From Dimorphilus gyrociliatus (Eukaryota; Annelida; Polychaeta; Dinophilidae), in the NCBI GenBank assembly GCA_904063045.1, contig CAJFCJ010000005.1:1581167-1645166 (forward strand): a stretch of DNA of 64,000 nt, read 5' to 3'. Of the stretch, positions 1 through 13,198 are shown piece by piece. A program made the translations under genes and the position numbers. How positions within the stretch are numbered: position 1 is the first letter of the stretch; every line of letters begins with the position of its first letter. The notes under the pieces are model-generated. The model worked only from the letters and a program-made list of their open reading frames with translations. It did no database searches and was not told where the DNA came from.

Positions 1-59
1 AAGGTCGCTTTTCTATTTTCATTTCTACGAATATTTTTTATACTTGTTTTGTTGTATAG

Positions 60-645
60 TACGTTTCGGAAGTTGTAATTGGCGCTCCATATTCAGTTAC
101 ATCTGAAATGATGGATCACTTTCGCATTGACGTTGTCATTCATGGATCAACTGCTATACAGCCAGATGAAGACGGAACAGATCCATATGAGGTTCCAAAA
201 ACAATGGGAAAATTTAAAATCATTCAAAGTGGCAATACCATGTCATCTAGGGATATAATGAATCGTATTATTGATAACAGGTAAGGTTTATTACACATCA
301 TTAAAATAAGTAAAGTACACATATCTATATATATATATACAAATATTTACAAGTAAATATTTCAGTAAATTTATATTTTATTTACGCATATAAACAATGC
401 ATTCAAAGGTGTGATTTAATAATATTCCATTGGCAATTTAACGTGCTATAATCTTTATTTTTCAATCACGACAACCGATATCTAAACACGAACAAAATAT
501 GGAATTTATCGAAATGTCGATGGAATTTAAACATCAAATATAAATAAATCATCCTATATTTATTCTTTTTAACAGGCTAAAATATGAACTGAGAAACAAG
601 AAAAAAATAGAGCAAGCAATGAATAACCTATCTCTTTTGAAGTAG
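60..645 (+). CDS. PCYT2: Ethanolamine-phosphate cytidylyltransferase, 3' end (partial)
   Basis: Two exons are visible: 60-280 after an acceptor AG at 58-59, and 576-645 ending in TAG; the 5' part lies outside the window. The encoded C-terminus starts YVSEVVIGAPYSVT and continues through HFRIDVVIHGSTAIQPDEDG, DPYEVPKTMGKF and SGNTMSSRDI. This is the second cytidylyltransferase-like domain of PCYT2. The enzyme makes CDP-ethanolamine from CTP and phosphoethanolamine in the Kennedy pathway for phosphatidylethanolamine. The exon junction falls in the codon of the Arg that precedes LKYELRNKKK, and the protein ends NLSLLK. Phase across the 295-bp intron is consistent (two bases plus one). The identity is family knowledge applied to a clear match. 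Confidence 0.9.
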
Positions 646-1906
646 TGAATTTGCGACTTTATCATACTTTGCAGAGTAGTTTTTTTTTTAACTTTAAATA
701 TTCGCTTCCTATATATATAGTATATATATATATATATATCTTTTACCAGTACATTTTTTAAAGCTGATATATTTCTGCAATCTACTCTGTTGTGGGTATT
801 AATTATTACTTGCTACTTGTGTGACTTCAATGACGCTTCTGTGATTTCATTGCCAAAACCAGTACTTTGGCTTGAATAAACTTCGCAAATCTTCAGATAA
901 GAAACTTATAAATGTTTATAGCATACAATTCTTTACGTCGCAAAGTTACAAATACGTTTCAATGTGAAGAGTAAATAAATTGATTCTCTATACAACGATA
1001 CAGGAAAGTATAGATTACAGTTTACTCTAAACTCGAACAATATCCGGTTGTGATAATAAGAAACCGGACGATAACAAATTGTCCACGTTTGTAGAAACTA
1101 TCTATATGAAATTCCTGACGTTTATTAAATGACCTTTTAGTCGAGTTTTATAAGAACAATGTTGAATATAAAGAGCTTCCTTTTTATATAAGTGGAAAAG
1201 TTTAAATTAAACTTTGCTTTCTCTATTAGACAGCTGTAGCTAAAAGAATGCTCTTGAAAGACCTATTCTCGCACACAAGAATTTGTTGGAGTTGAGATAT
1301 TTGAGGGTGTCTTTGACCTATTTATAGATAGTATGTTTAGACGGATTAGCAAATGTAAATTATACACAGAGACGAGGCACAATCTCTGACGAAAAATTCT
1401 CACACACCCTACACAAAACAGAATCCTTTGTTTTATACGAAAATAAGTTTACAGCTGATTGAAAACATACTTTGTCAATGCCCCCCTTGGATTTGTTTAA
1501 TTAAAAAAAAAAACACATAAATGTTTGAATTATATCAATTTTTTCAGTAGCTGTTAGATAGGATATTAAGTGATCGTAAAAATTATCTAGGTCTGTAGCA
1601 TTTTTTTCTTTGAATCGACGTTCAGTGTAAACTTCCGGTTTGTGCAAGGCCATCCTGACGTTTGCTTAAGCTTAGGATTTTTCTTAAGAAAAAGAAAAAA
1701 ATAAGTGAAAAAAAAAGACTACAAAAGCTAATTACGCGCTTGAAAAGAAATAGAAATAATTTTAGTTATTTCTAAGTGGGGGAATATTGGCGACGGGCCA
1801 AAATCAGAAGTTATTCCAACCGAAAGCGGCGCTGAGCAACGAATCGAAAAATCAATAGCGGTAAACAGCGCCAGTCAGCTTAAAGACAACCACTAGCAAA
1901 CTTACT
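646..1906. other. Intergenic stretch: PCYT2 3' region and upstream region of the giant-protein gene
   Basis: No supported coding exon. It is AT-rich with a short (TA)n run near 714-738 and several poly-A/T runs. A less AT-biased part around 1780-1906 may be promoter or 5' leader of the next gene. A short upstream coding exon of that gene could be hidden here. Confidence 0.5.
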
Positions 1907-4900
1907 ATGAAGGAACATCTAATACTGGCGGTATCTAATAAGACTGGCTAAGTCGGTACCGCATATTGGGGACACAGGTGGCGCTGGCGCTGCCCTGAAG
2001 GGAAGGAGGCACTTATCGTTGTCCGAACTTTACCTCAAATCAGTAGAGGATAGTAATTTGTCGACTGACGAATCAACAACTGGTTCTGCTCCAACACTTT
2101 TCTGTGAGTTAGTTCATTATAAAGAACCTGATGGAAAAAAAAGAAAGCGAAGGCGGAAGAGAAGAGCTTTAGATATGGGAGGAGCCAATACAGTTCCTCT
2201 TGAATCGAACGTGGACGTGCCGAATTCGAATGTTGACTCTGCAGCTTATCACAGGTTGAATGATTTTGAAACGCTCGATCAACAGTCAAGATTAATTGAT
2301 CAATTGCCGAAATTAAACCAATCCATATCAATTGACTTGGGTGCTATTTCGTCCGAGAAAAATGAAAAATATTTCAAGGAGGATCCGCAAAAGTTGATGA
2401 TATCTGAATTCTCAATTCAAAGCGGTAGTGAAAATATAGAATTGTCTGAAAATAATAGTCAAGAGGATTATCCTGGATCAAAACTAACACAAATAGAAAT
2501 TGAAAGGAATTTTAACAGCAGTGCTCTTTCAACAGGCGGTCTGGCTGGTTCTGATTCCATAGGACATTCGCTTGATGATGAAACTTTAAATTTTGATATT
2601 AAACATCAAAGCTGTTTAAGTGATTCGGATGGTGGTGTAAAAAATAGTAATTCTTCTCCAATGACTAACGCCAACAACGAGAGTGCATTATTTATAGCAC
2701 TTGATACGACTAAGACGGATTCAGATTATTGGCCAGGCCAAGAAAAGGAGTTGGAGGAGGCCGAAGAACTCTCTAAATTAGAATCCATGGACCACAAAGC
2801 TAATTTATCAGTGGCCGAACACGATCTTGAATTGCCATATTTAGCAAAAGATCAACCTAATAAAGACAATATTGAATTTCAATCTGAAAGTTTACCAACG
2901 AATGAGAAGAATTTAGGTATGTCAAAAGAATTGACGGAAGAGGATAATTCGGAATCTCCCCAGTCGACTGACAACGGTAATCGCAGCGACGATTCGTTTC
3001 TTTCTAATCCTAAAGAAGGGGATGCCGTTGAAATTTCAAGTGCTTTAGAACATACTCAGGTAGTTGGATTCAATGTCATGCCGAACAAAAATAGACGCTT
3101 TGACACTGAAGAAACTGATTCACAACAGGTTTGATCTTAAATGTTTATATTTTTCTCACTATTACTGTAGTTTTTCCTGCCAGATGATAATGAATTCAAA
3201 GTCAACAATGACAATTCCAAGGGGAACTGTTGCTCAAGACATACAAATGGTTGGTCTACAGCCTAAAAGGCAAATTCAGTTAGCTGAACCGCTTCCCTGC
3301 TATGTTTTCTCCAAGTCTGATGACGGAGAATTAACAGAATCGGCCCTTGACATTGAAATTCATCCTTGGAATCAGAATGAAGCTTTAGTTTTAGAGACCA
3401 CCGAAAAAGAACCATCAGATTTTGATTCAAATAAAACTTTTGCCTCCACAATAGAATTGCAACAGAGAAGTATTCCACAATCTACCGATTCGGAGCGTCT
3501 CGACGCTGGCGTCGATACTCGAGATTTGGTTACAAGTTTTGAAGATATGCAAAATCTACCTTATGAAATTTTTGTCGGTGCTGAAGCTATCAGGGATGAA
3601 TGGTTGAATAGAAATCCAGTTTTGCAAAGATCGTTTTCAACTTCGGATATTCCTCAAGAGAAATATAGAAGTGAACAACGTCGACCTAGTTTGGAGATTA
3701 AGCCACTAGACGAAAAAACAACTTCTACCGATAGTATTCTATTAGTTTTCGTGCCGTCCGGGGATAAGCGTCGAACTCTTGAATCGAGTTTTGACGGTTA
3801 TAATCCCTCTCATTTTTATACAGTTCCAATTTTTGAAAGATCTGTTAGTGCTGATATGCTCAAAGTTTTCCGTCCAAATGAATGTCCAAAAAGGTCAAGA
3901 TCCTTAGAAGATATTGAACCTTTGGAGGATGATATTACTGCTGATGAAATATTTGCTGAAAGTCTTCGCCAATCTGAACAATGGAAGGAAGAAATATGTA
4001 ATGAAGGAGAGCCTGAAGAAGAAATTTTCAGAAAAAAAGTTAGTTGGGCTGATTTATCAAGTGAAAAATCTCCGAAACCTTCCCGAACTGTTCAGACTCA
4101 AACTTTCTTGCCTCATATAGCAACTCTTGCTCAAAAAAAGCTTGAATCTGCAAAGGGTGCGCAAGTGAAATTAACCTGCAATTTTGGAACTCAAACATCA
4201 CAAGAAGTTATTGATAAAACGCTATTAGGGCTTGCGCTAGATAGAGAACAAGAGTTAGAAAGAGATTTCAGAAAAAGAAAAATAGAGTTTGCGGTCCAAG
4301 TCAATTTTCCTAAAGACAACTCTGTTAAGAATATAGGCTGTCAAACTGGAGATGTTTCTCAAGTACCTGAAGAAATTCCCACTGACGAGATTCGTAACAA
4401 TGTCAATATCGATAGACAAAATTCTAAAGATAATGAAAGTATTGAAGATTCAAGCGAAAAATTTTCCCGTTCGCTTTCAAGGGAGAACCTTGAGGAGTCT
4501 TTAACTGCTAGTAGTATTGAGCCTTTCACAACTCTTGACAAATTGATCTCAGAGAATTTGATAAAACCGACTGTCGAAGATTCGGCTGATGACAATGCAA
4601 AAGCCAATAGCGCGTCTGATTCTGATAGAGACAATAGTGAAGAAAGCCCTAAACCTAGAACCAGTTTGGAATCTTTCCAAACTCTAAAACACGAAGATAG
4701 TCAACATGTACCTCAAACGGCTTGCGAAACAGGCCAAGAAATGACAGTTACAATTATGAGCCGAGAAAATGTCAATATAGAGGAAGTAGAGCAAACAATT
4801 GCAAGTAATGTAACCTCAGGTGGTGTCAAGATTACAAAACCTGATATTTTACAAGATAAGCAAAGAGTTGAAAAGAATAAATTAGCTGGAGCATTAACTG

Positions 4901-7900
4901 ATTTTAAAGAATCGTCAGTGGATCAACCGTCAGATCTATTATACGTGTCCAAAGGTGAGTTGGATAGGGGGGAGGGCGAATATAAATTGCAAAAAGGGGA
5001 AGGAGGTGAATCGCAAACAGGAGCTAAAGGCGCATTGCCAAGTGACAAAGAAGGTAGATTCCACAAAGAGGACGAGAGTGAACTGCAAAAAGAAGATGAT
5101 AAATCGGAAAGAGGAGAGGAAGATAGACTTCAAAAAAGAGACGAGGGTAAACCACAGAGGGCAAAAGAAGGTGAAATACAACAAAAGGAAGAAAATAAAC
5201 CTCAAACAGGAGCCGAAGGCGGATCTCAAAGAGGGAAACCAGGTAGATTGCAAATAGGAGAGCAAGGTGAACCACAAAGAGGAGAAGAAGATAGACTCCA
5301 AAAAAGGGACGAAGGTGAACCGCAGAAAGGAGCCGAAGGTAAATCGGACAGAGAAAAGGAAGCTGGACTCCAAAAAGGAGATGAAGGCGAATTTCCAAGA
5401 GGGAAAAAAGGTAGATTGCAAGCAGAAGAAGGAAAACCGCAGAGAGGAGAGGAAGGTAGAATCCAGGGGGGAGATAAGGGTGAATTACAACAGAGAGAAG
5501 AAGGTAAATCGGAAAGAGGAGAGGAAGGTAGAATCCAGGGGGGAGATAAGGGTGAATTACAACAGAGAGAAGAAGGTAAATCGGAAAGAGGAGAGGAAGC
5601 TAGACTCCAAAAAGGAGACGAGGATGAACTACAAAAGGCAGAAGAAAGTAAATCGGAAAGAGGAGAAGAAGCTAGATTCCAAAAAGAAGACGAGGGTGAA
5701 CTACAAAAGGCAGAAGAAAGTAAATCGGAAAGAGGAGAGAATGCTAGACTCCAAAAAGGAGCCGAGGATGAACCACAAAAGGCAGAAGAAAGTAAGTGGG
5801 AAAGAGGAGAGGAAGCTAAACTCCAAAAAGGAGACGAGGATGAATTACAAAAAGGAAAAAAAGATAACTTTCCAAGCAAGAAGAGAGATATTCAAAGGCA
5901 GGTGGTAGCTGGTTCTCAGGATTTTTCTTTGGACGAGGTTCTGCAAAACGTAGAAGCAGACCCACTTTTAATATTAGAGGAGGAAAAGATACAAATTAAA
6001 AACGTTTCGGCTACTCCCTCATTGGGCTACTCTATTCACACAGATATACATCTTGAAGCTGAAACTACCCTAAAATTTCAAGATCCTTCTATAATAGCTG
6101 CAAAGGTTTCCACTGATGACGATGAAGTACCACCGAAATTTAATGTGGTCAAATCAGCTGAAGTACTGGAATACGAAAAGTATTTAAGAGAATTAGACAA
6201 CGAGGAAGGTGAAAGTGATGATCAATATGATGAGAATAAGGAAATGGAATTGAAAGAAGGTAATTTAATTAAAGAATGCTCCGAGGAAAATCCTTTTAAT
6301 GAATCGAATGAACCAGGCTTAAAATCGATGAGTGATCTCCAAAAGATTAGCTCTGCAGGAAATGAGGCCGGTGAAATTGAACATAAACCGTCGAAAATAT
6401 TGCACGAAACATTTGTTATTGGACAAGATTCTATTGAAGAGCCAGTTGCATTTGATTCTCCTGAGCCACATGAATTTAGAAAAGCTGAAGACTTGGAGTC
6501 AGGTGATTTTAAAACAAACATTGGTCGCTTAACAAAAAGTGAGTTTTTCATGAATATGGAAGATACCGAAGAGTCTGACGATGGATCTTCCGATTACGAT
6601 GCAAATCTTTTGGGTACAATTAAACTAGTTCACCCGAATGAATCAAGTTTATCTGGTATAGAGGATAGATTAGAAGAAATGAAAGAAGACTCTAATAATG
6701 ATAAATCTATTCGTGCAACTAGTGGCCTCATGACAGAATTGAGTTTGAAAGCAATAGCTATAAGTGATCCAGCTTTAGCACAGGCAAAAGCAGACGAGAG
6801 CTATCATGAAGTATCTGCTAAGTTTGATTCGATGAAGCCGTGTGAAGATTCTAAACAACTTTCAGATGTTAATCCTGGACAAAATATACGGGACAATAAA
6901 GATAAAAATGTCAGCGATATTGATAACGAAAATTTGCCTAGCATTGGTATCGCAAAACAATTTGCCGACAACCAGAGAGAGACTGGTAAGGTCGATGAAA
7001 CACGATCTGCTACTTTGGTTGATGAACAATTGAAAATTTCTGATAAGAAGCTATCTATGACAGTTGGTGAGGAAATTGGAGAAACGGAAGTTAAAACGAA
7101 GAAGGAAATGGTTTTTGCAGACGAACTAGAATTGTCAAATAGCCAGTTAACTGCTGAAAATATAGCCGAAACCGAAAGAAAGTCAGCCTTTGTCAATCAA
7201 ATACTTCAAACAGAAAAGTTGATATCGTCAAATAATATATCAACTCAGACAACTTTTGAAGCCAGCCCTCCAGATAAGGCCATTTCACCTGATTCTAGTA
7301 AGGTTAAGAAGAAAAACTATGATAAACGGAACAAGAATTCTTCGACTTGTGTAGAAGATTCTTGCCAGACCGAGCTAACCTTTCCTCCAACCGAGACCTC
7401 TACAAATCTTCCAAAGTACGACTTTCAAGATCCAAGTCTGGCTAGTTTAAAAGAGGAACATGAAAAGTTGTTATCTCTTTTAAAACAATCAAAAGAAGAA
7501 AAATTGAAATCTTTAAAGTTGAAAAAAAATTTGCTCTCATCGATACGCAAGGAATACAATTTAAGTACATCTACAGATTCTCTTCCAATTATCATAGTAG
7601 AGGAAGCAGATGACGATTGTGAAGATCTTGTAGAATTACCAAGAGACCGGTGCTACTCTATGAATGAACAACTTTTAGAAATAAGCTTGAACAGAAATCC
7701 AAATTCTCTATCCGGTATTGAAATAAGTTCCCCGGAACTGTACGAAATATTATCGAAATCAACGGATAGTGAAAATATTGAGGACATTTTAGCAACAAAC
7801 ACAAACATATCCGATGATCTTATAGAACAAATAAGACTTGCCAAAGATGCTCTAGCCAGGGCTATGGGGGGTAAATCATCATCAGAGCAAGTTATGAGAG

Positions 7901-10585
7901 GATTTATTACTCCAAATCTTCCTGTCGTTACTTTACACTTAATGAACGTGGAGACAAAATCGGACGTAGGTAATATTGTTGAAGATGTACTTGAAGAGAC
8001 AGAAATTATTGAAGACGTTCATGTTGAGAATGCGAAAAGTTTTAAACCTTATCCTTTTGTGGAAACAGTCAGCAATATCACCCAACCAATTTCACCTATA
8101 AGCGATGATCAATTTCACGAGCAATCGAAAAATGTACAGGGTGGAAGTACCTCATCCTCAGGTTTTCATGAAATGAAAGTCAGCCTTCAAATGTCACCTC
8201 AAAATCTTCAGAAATTAAGCAAAAAGTATAAGGATGCTAAAATGAAATCTAATCGCTCTGATGCCTCAAATGAGAATGCTAAGTCAACTGATCGCCCATT
8301 CGACAGTATATCATCGTTGGACTTTGAGGAAATACAATCAGATAAGCTAAAGGGAAGCTTTCTTACTGACTTTGCTTCTTCTTTTGAACTTTTAGACACT
8401 GATGAAGAAAATTTCTACAAAGCGCTCAATACATCAAAAACAAGCGATAGTTCTATTCAAATAGAGGTTGACATGAAGGATGAAAGTATTGGAACTGATG
8501 ACGAATTAGAAAGACTCCGCCTAGAGCGGGAGAGAATTTCTAATATGCTTGCTAAAGATGTTCTACCCTCAAATTCTCAAGTTGAGCTTGCTGAAGCTCA
8601 AATGAATTATGTTATGGGTCAAACTGACATACTTCTAGACGCCTTAGACAGAGATGAGGACTCCTTAGAAGAACTTCTAATCGGATTTCAAACTCCCGAA
8701 AAGGACATTGAGAGTATTGACTATGATTTTCAGACAAGATATCGTCAAGAGCTTACTCTAGAAAGAAACAATATTGAAGATAAAATTGCAGAATTAGAAA
8801 ATGATCAAGAGAGTAAAGCTGACAGCAGCTTCTCTCAACCAGTGTCCTTAAATGTTAGCAGAGAAAGTAGACGCAAAAGAAACGGTCCATCACCCGTTAG
8901 AAAAGCCCAATTCGAACGAAATGTACAAATTGAAGCGTTCAGATTAGAGCGGCTAAAAGTAAATTCCGATTTTGAAAGGAAGAAATTTACACCAAGATTT
9001 AGAAGTTTGAGTCCTTATCGAGATAATATTGAAGAAAAAGATGAAATTCCCAATGCCCCCATTTATGCAGAATCTCTAACGCCTAGACAAAGAATGAAAT
9101 ATTTGGCAAGCAAACGGCGTCGACTACTCAGAGGTTTATATATTGTTTAAATATTTTTTAAACTTGAATTATATTGAACACTTTTAAAAAATAATTAGAT
9201 TCAAAATCGAAAAAGAAGACGATTGTAACAACAACAGCCGGTGACTTGTTAACTACCACACCCCAGGTTTATTCAACATCTGTGATATCTAGTTCCTCAA
9301 GACATCGTCACTTGGACTTGAAAGAATTATCTGGATTTGAATCACCACCATTAATTTCAACTCCTCGAAGAGGATCTGATTGGGACGATTCAACTAGAAA
9401 ATTGTTAGTCGAAAATCAGGATGCAAGATCAGCGAATCGAAAGGAAGTTAGAATAGCAAGAGAGGCTTTGGAGAGAACACCTGTTGATCCAGAAAGATAT
9501 TTAAATTTTGAGGGACATATGGACAGAATTATTAAACTAGAAGAGGTAAGCGTTTTGCGTGTTTAAAAATTTTGATATAGTGATGTGTTTACCCCTTTGA
9601 TATTTTCCTAATGCACATGTTTGTTGTCCTTTATTTTGGTATTAGCCACGGTCTTCTTATTCCCCGCACGATAGCTATTCTAAAAGTAAACGAACGGTAG
9701 TTATAACCTTATAAAATTAAAGAATTCTAAATTATTAATCCTTAATTTCAACTCTTTTTTTAGGCTATTGACAACGAAATTGAACGAATGAAAGTTAGAT
9801 ATCTGCCCGATTTCAACATCTCCGATACAAGGTAAATAATAGATCAACAACGTCTAAAGAATATATATATTTAGATTGAGGTTTTTTCAAGTGAAAATAA
9901 ATTAAGAAACCTTCAATAAGATCAATCACTATTTCTCTCTTGTATAAAATTAATCGGGAAAACTCTTAATTAATCGACAACGGGTTAGATATTTTTGCCA
10001 ATAATTCCAATATACTTTAGTACTTTAACCCTTTTCTTTGATTATCTTACTAAGATTTTATCCAATAGAGGAGAATTCTCTTCTACTACTATTATCATTT
10101 AAAAATGCGCAATTCCTGTTTATTAATGCTTCAGCCATTATATATTAATAGATTGGTAATAAATCTATTTAATCCTGATTGTTTGGTATAATATCTAAAT
10201 GATTGATCTATTAATGTTATTCTATAGATAGTTTAAATTAAAGTTATTTATATTTTAGTAATTTACACTACTAATATAATTTTATCGAGTAGTAATAAAT
10301 TGTTTTGCTAACATTATTTTTAATATTCGATAATCATTGTAGATCGATTTGTTTGCGCTCTTAAAATCGCCTTTTTATTGATAATCGATCAGATTTGAAA
10401 AGAAAATAGCTTCTGTTTGTTATCTCTTTGTAAAAATCCTATTAAACGAGTATTTTCACTTCCAACTTTCTATTTTCAGGACTACTTATAAAGATTCACT
10501 ATCGATAGCTGACGCGGCGATTAATCGCCACGAACGCACTTTGGCAGCACTTGGTCGAAGTAAAAGTCGAACTTCTAAACCCTAA
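1907..10585 (+). CDS. Giant acidic, low-complexity repeat protein of unknown function (about 2,560 aa)
   Basis: Exons that keep frame: possible first exon 1907-1930 (ATG at 1907, tentative), then 1977-3128, 3184-9133, 9199-9545, 9646-9696, 9764-9831 and 10480-10585 (TAA). I do not recognise the family. The frame is open back to 1923 without an ATG, so the short first exon with a 46-bp intron is only the best local solution. Near the N-terminus there is a basic patch (KKRKRRRKRRA). The middle is rich in Glu, Ser, Asp and Lys and probably disordered. Bases 4957-5871 encode an imperfect 24-residue repeat (forms like GRIQGGDKGELQQREEGK). The C-terminal part is more basic (LTPRQRMKYLASKRRRLL, then SRHRHLDLKELSGFESP) and more conserved in composition, suggesting a folded or binding segment. 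A cytoskeletal or scaffold role is possible but not shown. Confidence 0.75.
4957..5871 (+). repeat. Coding tandem repeat, about 72 bp (24 aa) unit
   Basis: The purine-rich coding strand repeats a unit with core R-x-Q-K-G-D-E-x-E-L-Q-K-x-E-E. Copies 5455-5526 and 5527-5598 are identical over 72 bp, followed by more diverged copies to about 5871. Upstream copies are shorter and degenerate. The unit length is a multiple of three, so copy number can change without frameshift. Confidence 0.85.
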
Positions 10586-12454
10586 AATCCTTTATAAAGA
10601 AAACCTGCAGTGACTAGAACATAAAGGAAACTGTGATATATTCTAGAAGAAAATAACTATGTTTGCTGTGATCACATGTTATGTTTTACTCTTACCAATT
10701 AAGTTTCTGTTATGGGATATAATGCTTTTCCTAACATTTCTTTATAATTAAGCGAATCTTCCAAATTCTTTCTTTTTAAGATGCCATTCTTCGAAAGTTG
10801 TTTTCCAGACTTTCACAATTTGAACTGTTTTATATAATAATTATACAGTATATCACTTTTTTGATACTTTTCTGCAGACTCTACAAAAAAGGAATTACTA
10901 ATAGAATGTATACAAAACTTCACTTTGAACCTCTTGTTGATCTTAGATATAGATACTATGTATTTAATAGTTTACAGTTTCATTGTGCTTACTATGATAT
11001 ACAATTTATATAGTATATATTGTATATACATATGTAATGATAATATGTCTTGAAAAGAAAAAGAACAAGAAATAAACCTTATTAATGAGTTCGTAATTAT
11101 TGTTAGAGAGAAAGCTAATCCTTTTCTTATGAATCCTTAGAAAAAAAATGCTCTTGACAAATGAAATGCTGAATTGTTATTATTATATTAGACACTAGAT
11201 GGCGAGGTAGTATAAATTTATATAGGTGAGAGTAGTATTGTGAGGAAACAGCTGTGCGGCAGATATAGGTTTCATAGAGTCTAATTCTCCCTTTAACATG
11301 CAAATAAATCTTTATTAAACCGTTTTAAAAGAGAACGATCTTATTGGTATTGTAAGTATTAAAAGAAAAATAATGCTAAACCTTGGTTCATAAAATACTT
11401 GTGGGTAAACTATCAAAGAATTGATAAATAAATGATTGGATACGTTTGAACATTATCGAATATAAGCACTAAAGAAATCGCTGATAAGCTTATAACCGTT
11501 GAAATTTATATATAAATACATAAATAGAAAGTAGTTCAGAGTCCAAAAGGAAACAGTTTTTTTTATATATATCTTAATCATCATTGTTTCAGGCCTATAA
11601 AAATTCACTCTTCTATTTCTTATGGTTGGAAATCTCGAAAAAACACAAGCATAGAACATTATATAGATAATCTTTAATAAAAAACACAACTTAGTTTTAT
11701 ATATTTTTTAAAGATAAGGAAACGATAAGTGCGTATATACGATAGTATAATTTTAAGAATAGTATAGAACGTTTTATTGTCCTTGAATATCCATAAGGAA
11801 GAAATGTATATAATGTAAATTTGATACTCCTTATTCTGAAAATTAAAGTAATTTGGAATATAGACGGTAAGAGGGGAAAAAGCTTAATGATCAAATTTCT
11901 TTCAAACCTCCGGTTTTTTTTTACTTCTCTATAGAGAAAGAAAGAAGAAAAAAAGGTTATTGATAATTTTTTTGAACGCTTTCCTCTCTCTCTCTCTCTC
12001 TCTCTCTCTTTATACATACAAACTGAATTGGAATATACAAGATTGACATAAAGCATGTATACCTTATTGTTAATATGGCCTCAAATATAAATATTAAAAT
12101 TTTTGCGCCATCTTTTGAGTTTTCTATTAATACGGTAAAAATGAGCCATATGATAAAGAGTAAATTTTACTACAACTATGTAATCATCGAAAAAGAAAAA
12201 TCCCCTTTAGAATAAGTCAGTGCTTAATACGGTCAGATACGAATTTCATGTCAAAACTTTGAGAGATAAGCGTGTGAAAAATAAGGGCCTTTAGCCAAGA
12301 GCCCGGAAGCAGTTTAAACCAATCAGAGCCGTTCTCCCGCCGGATATATTCATATTCATAGTTTTTATAACCAATCAGCGATCTAAATAGAAAAAATTGC
12401 TGAATGAGTAATTCCACAGGCTCTCTTGAATGAACTAGCACTTTACATTTGGCT
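10586..12454. other. Intergenic AT-rich stretch
   Basis: 3' flank of the giant-protein gene, then upstream flank of CBFB. It contains a (TC)n microsatellite at about 11983-12009 and many short AT runs. ORFs here look like chance AT-rich frames; I see no coding exon. Confidence 0.5.
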
Positions 12455-13171
12455 ATGCCGCTGCCCGTAAGACTAGGAATGAGGATGCCGAGAGTAGTAA
12501 CAAACCAAAGGGAAAAGTTTGAGAGTGATGAGTTTTTTAGGAAATTAAATAGGGTATCCGAAATCAAGTACACAGGATTTAGAGATCGAAATATTGATGA
12601 AAGGAGGCAAAAGTTCCGAGAAGGATGTCTTCAGGGTTACACCGAAATTGTGAGTATAAATAAAACAAGTCATGCAGATGTTTGATAATTAGTCCTATAA
12701 TCTCTATACAGTCCTATCTTCAATGCGGTATGAATTTAGCATTATCCCTAGTTTCCAATTCATGGAGTGAGGACTCTAGTCAAAGACTGGTTACAGAAGA
12801 GTTTGTTGATTTTCGTAGAGAGCCAAATAAGGTAATTTCAATTGTATACATTGAAAATAATTATTATTCCATTATTAATCTTGTATTCTTTCTCTTAGGT
12901 TCACCTTAAATCTCAGTTTATCCTTAATGGTGTTTGTGTAATATTTATTGGAAGTATCAATTTGGAAAGACTCGATGGAACTGGATGTATACAGTTCGAT
13001 ACGGAAAGAGCTCAAATTGAGAATCAATTGTTAAATCAAGAGCTTAGTCAATACAGAAGAACGACTGAAACATTTGAAGAGAGATATCGGCAGGAGCAAG
13101 AGAGAAGAACCGAGGAAGCAGAGGTTGTTCAAGCTTTACTTGATATATCACACGATTTTCAGATTCCTTGA
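12455..13171 (+). CDS. CBFB: Core-binding factor subunit beta (RUNX partner; Drosophila Brother/Big brother family)
   Basis: Three exons in phase 0: 12455-12649, 12712-12831 and 12899-13171 (TGA), giving about 195 residues against about 182-187 in vertebrates. A second in-frame ATG at 12485 begins MPRVVTNQREKFESDEFFRK, which matches the usual CBFB N-terminus, so that may be the true start. Other conserved blocks are EIKYTGFRDRNIDERR, the NGVCVIFIG strand, LERLDGTGCIQFD and the ERAQIENQ helix. CBFB does not bind DNA itself; it stabilises the Runt domain of RUNX factors on DNA. The C-terminal third is a charged helix (RYRQEQERRTEEAE). The reading frame continues open after the TGA; see the next entry. 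Identity is secure. Confidence 0.93.
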
Positions 13172-13198
13172 AAAAAGTTGATATCGTTCTGTCGTAAG

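Noticed and set aside
5226-5879. 217-codon antisense ORF rich in Ser, Pro, Leu and Phe
   Set aside because: It is the complement of the purine-rich repeat of the giant protein; periodic composition keeps it open. No splice or start context supports it.
5267-5908. 213-codon ORF in a second sense frame of the repeat
   Set aside because: Same cause: repeat length is a multiple of three, so any stop-free frame stays open.
10798-12056. Several 70-120-codon AT-rich ORFs
   Set aside because: Composition (Ile, Tyr, Phe, Lys) and lack of splice-compatible neighbours indicate chance frames.
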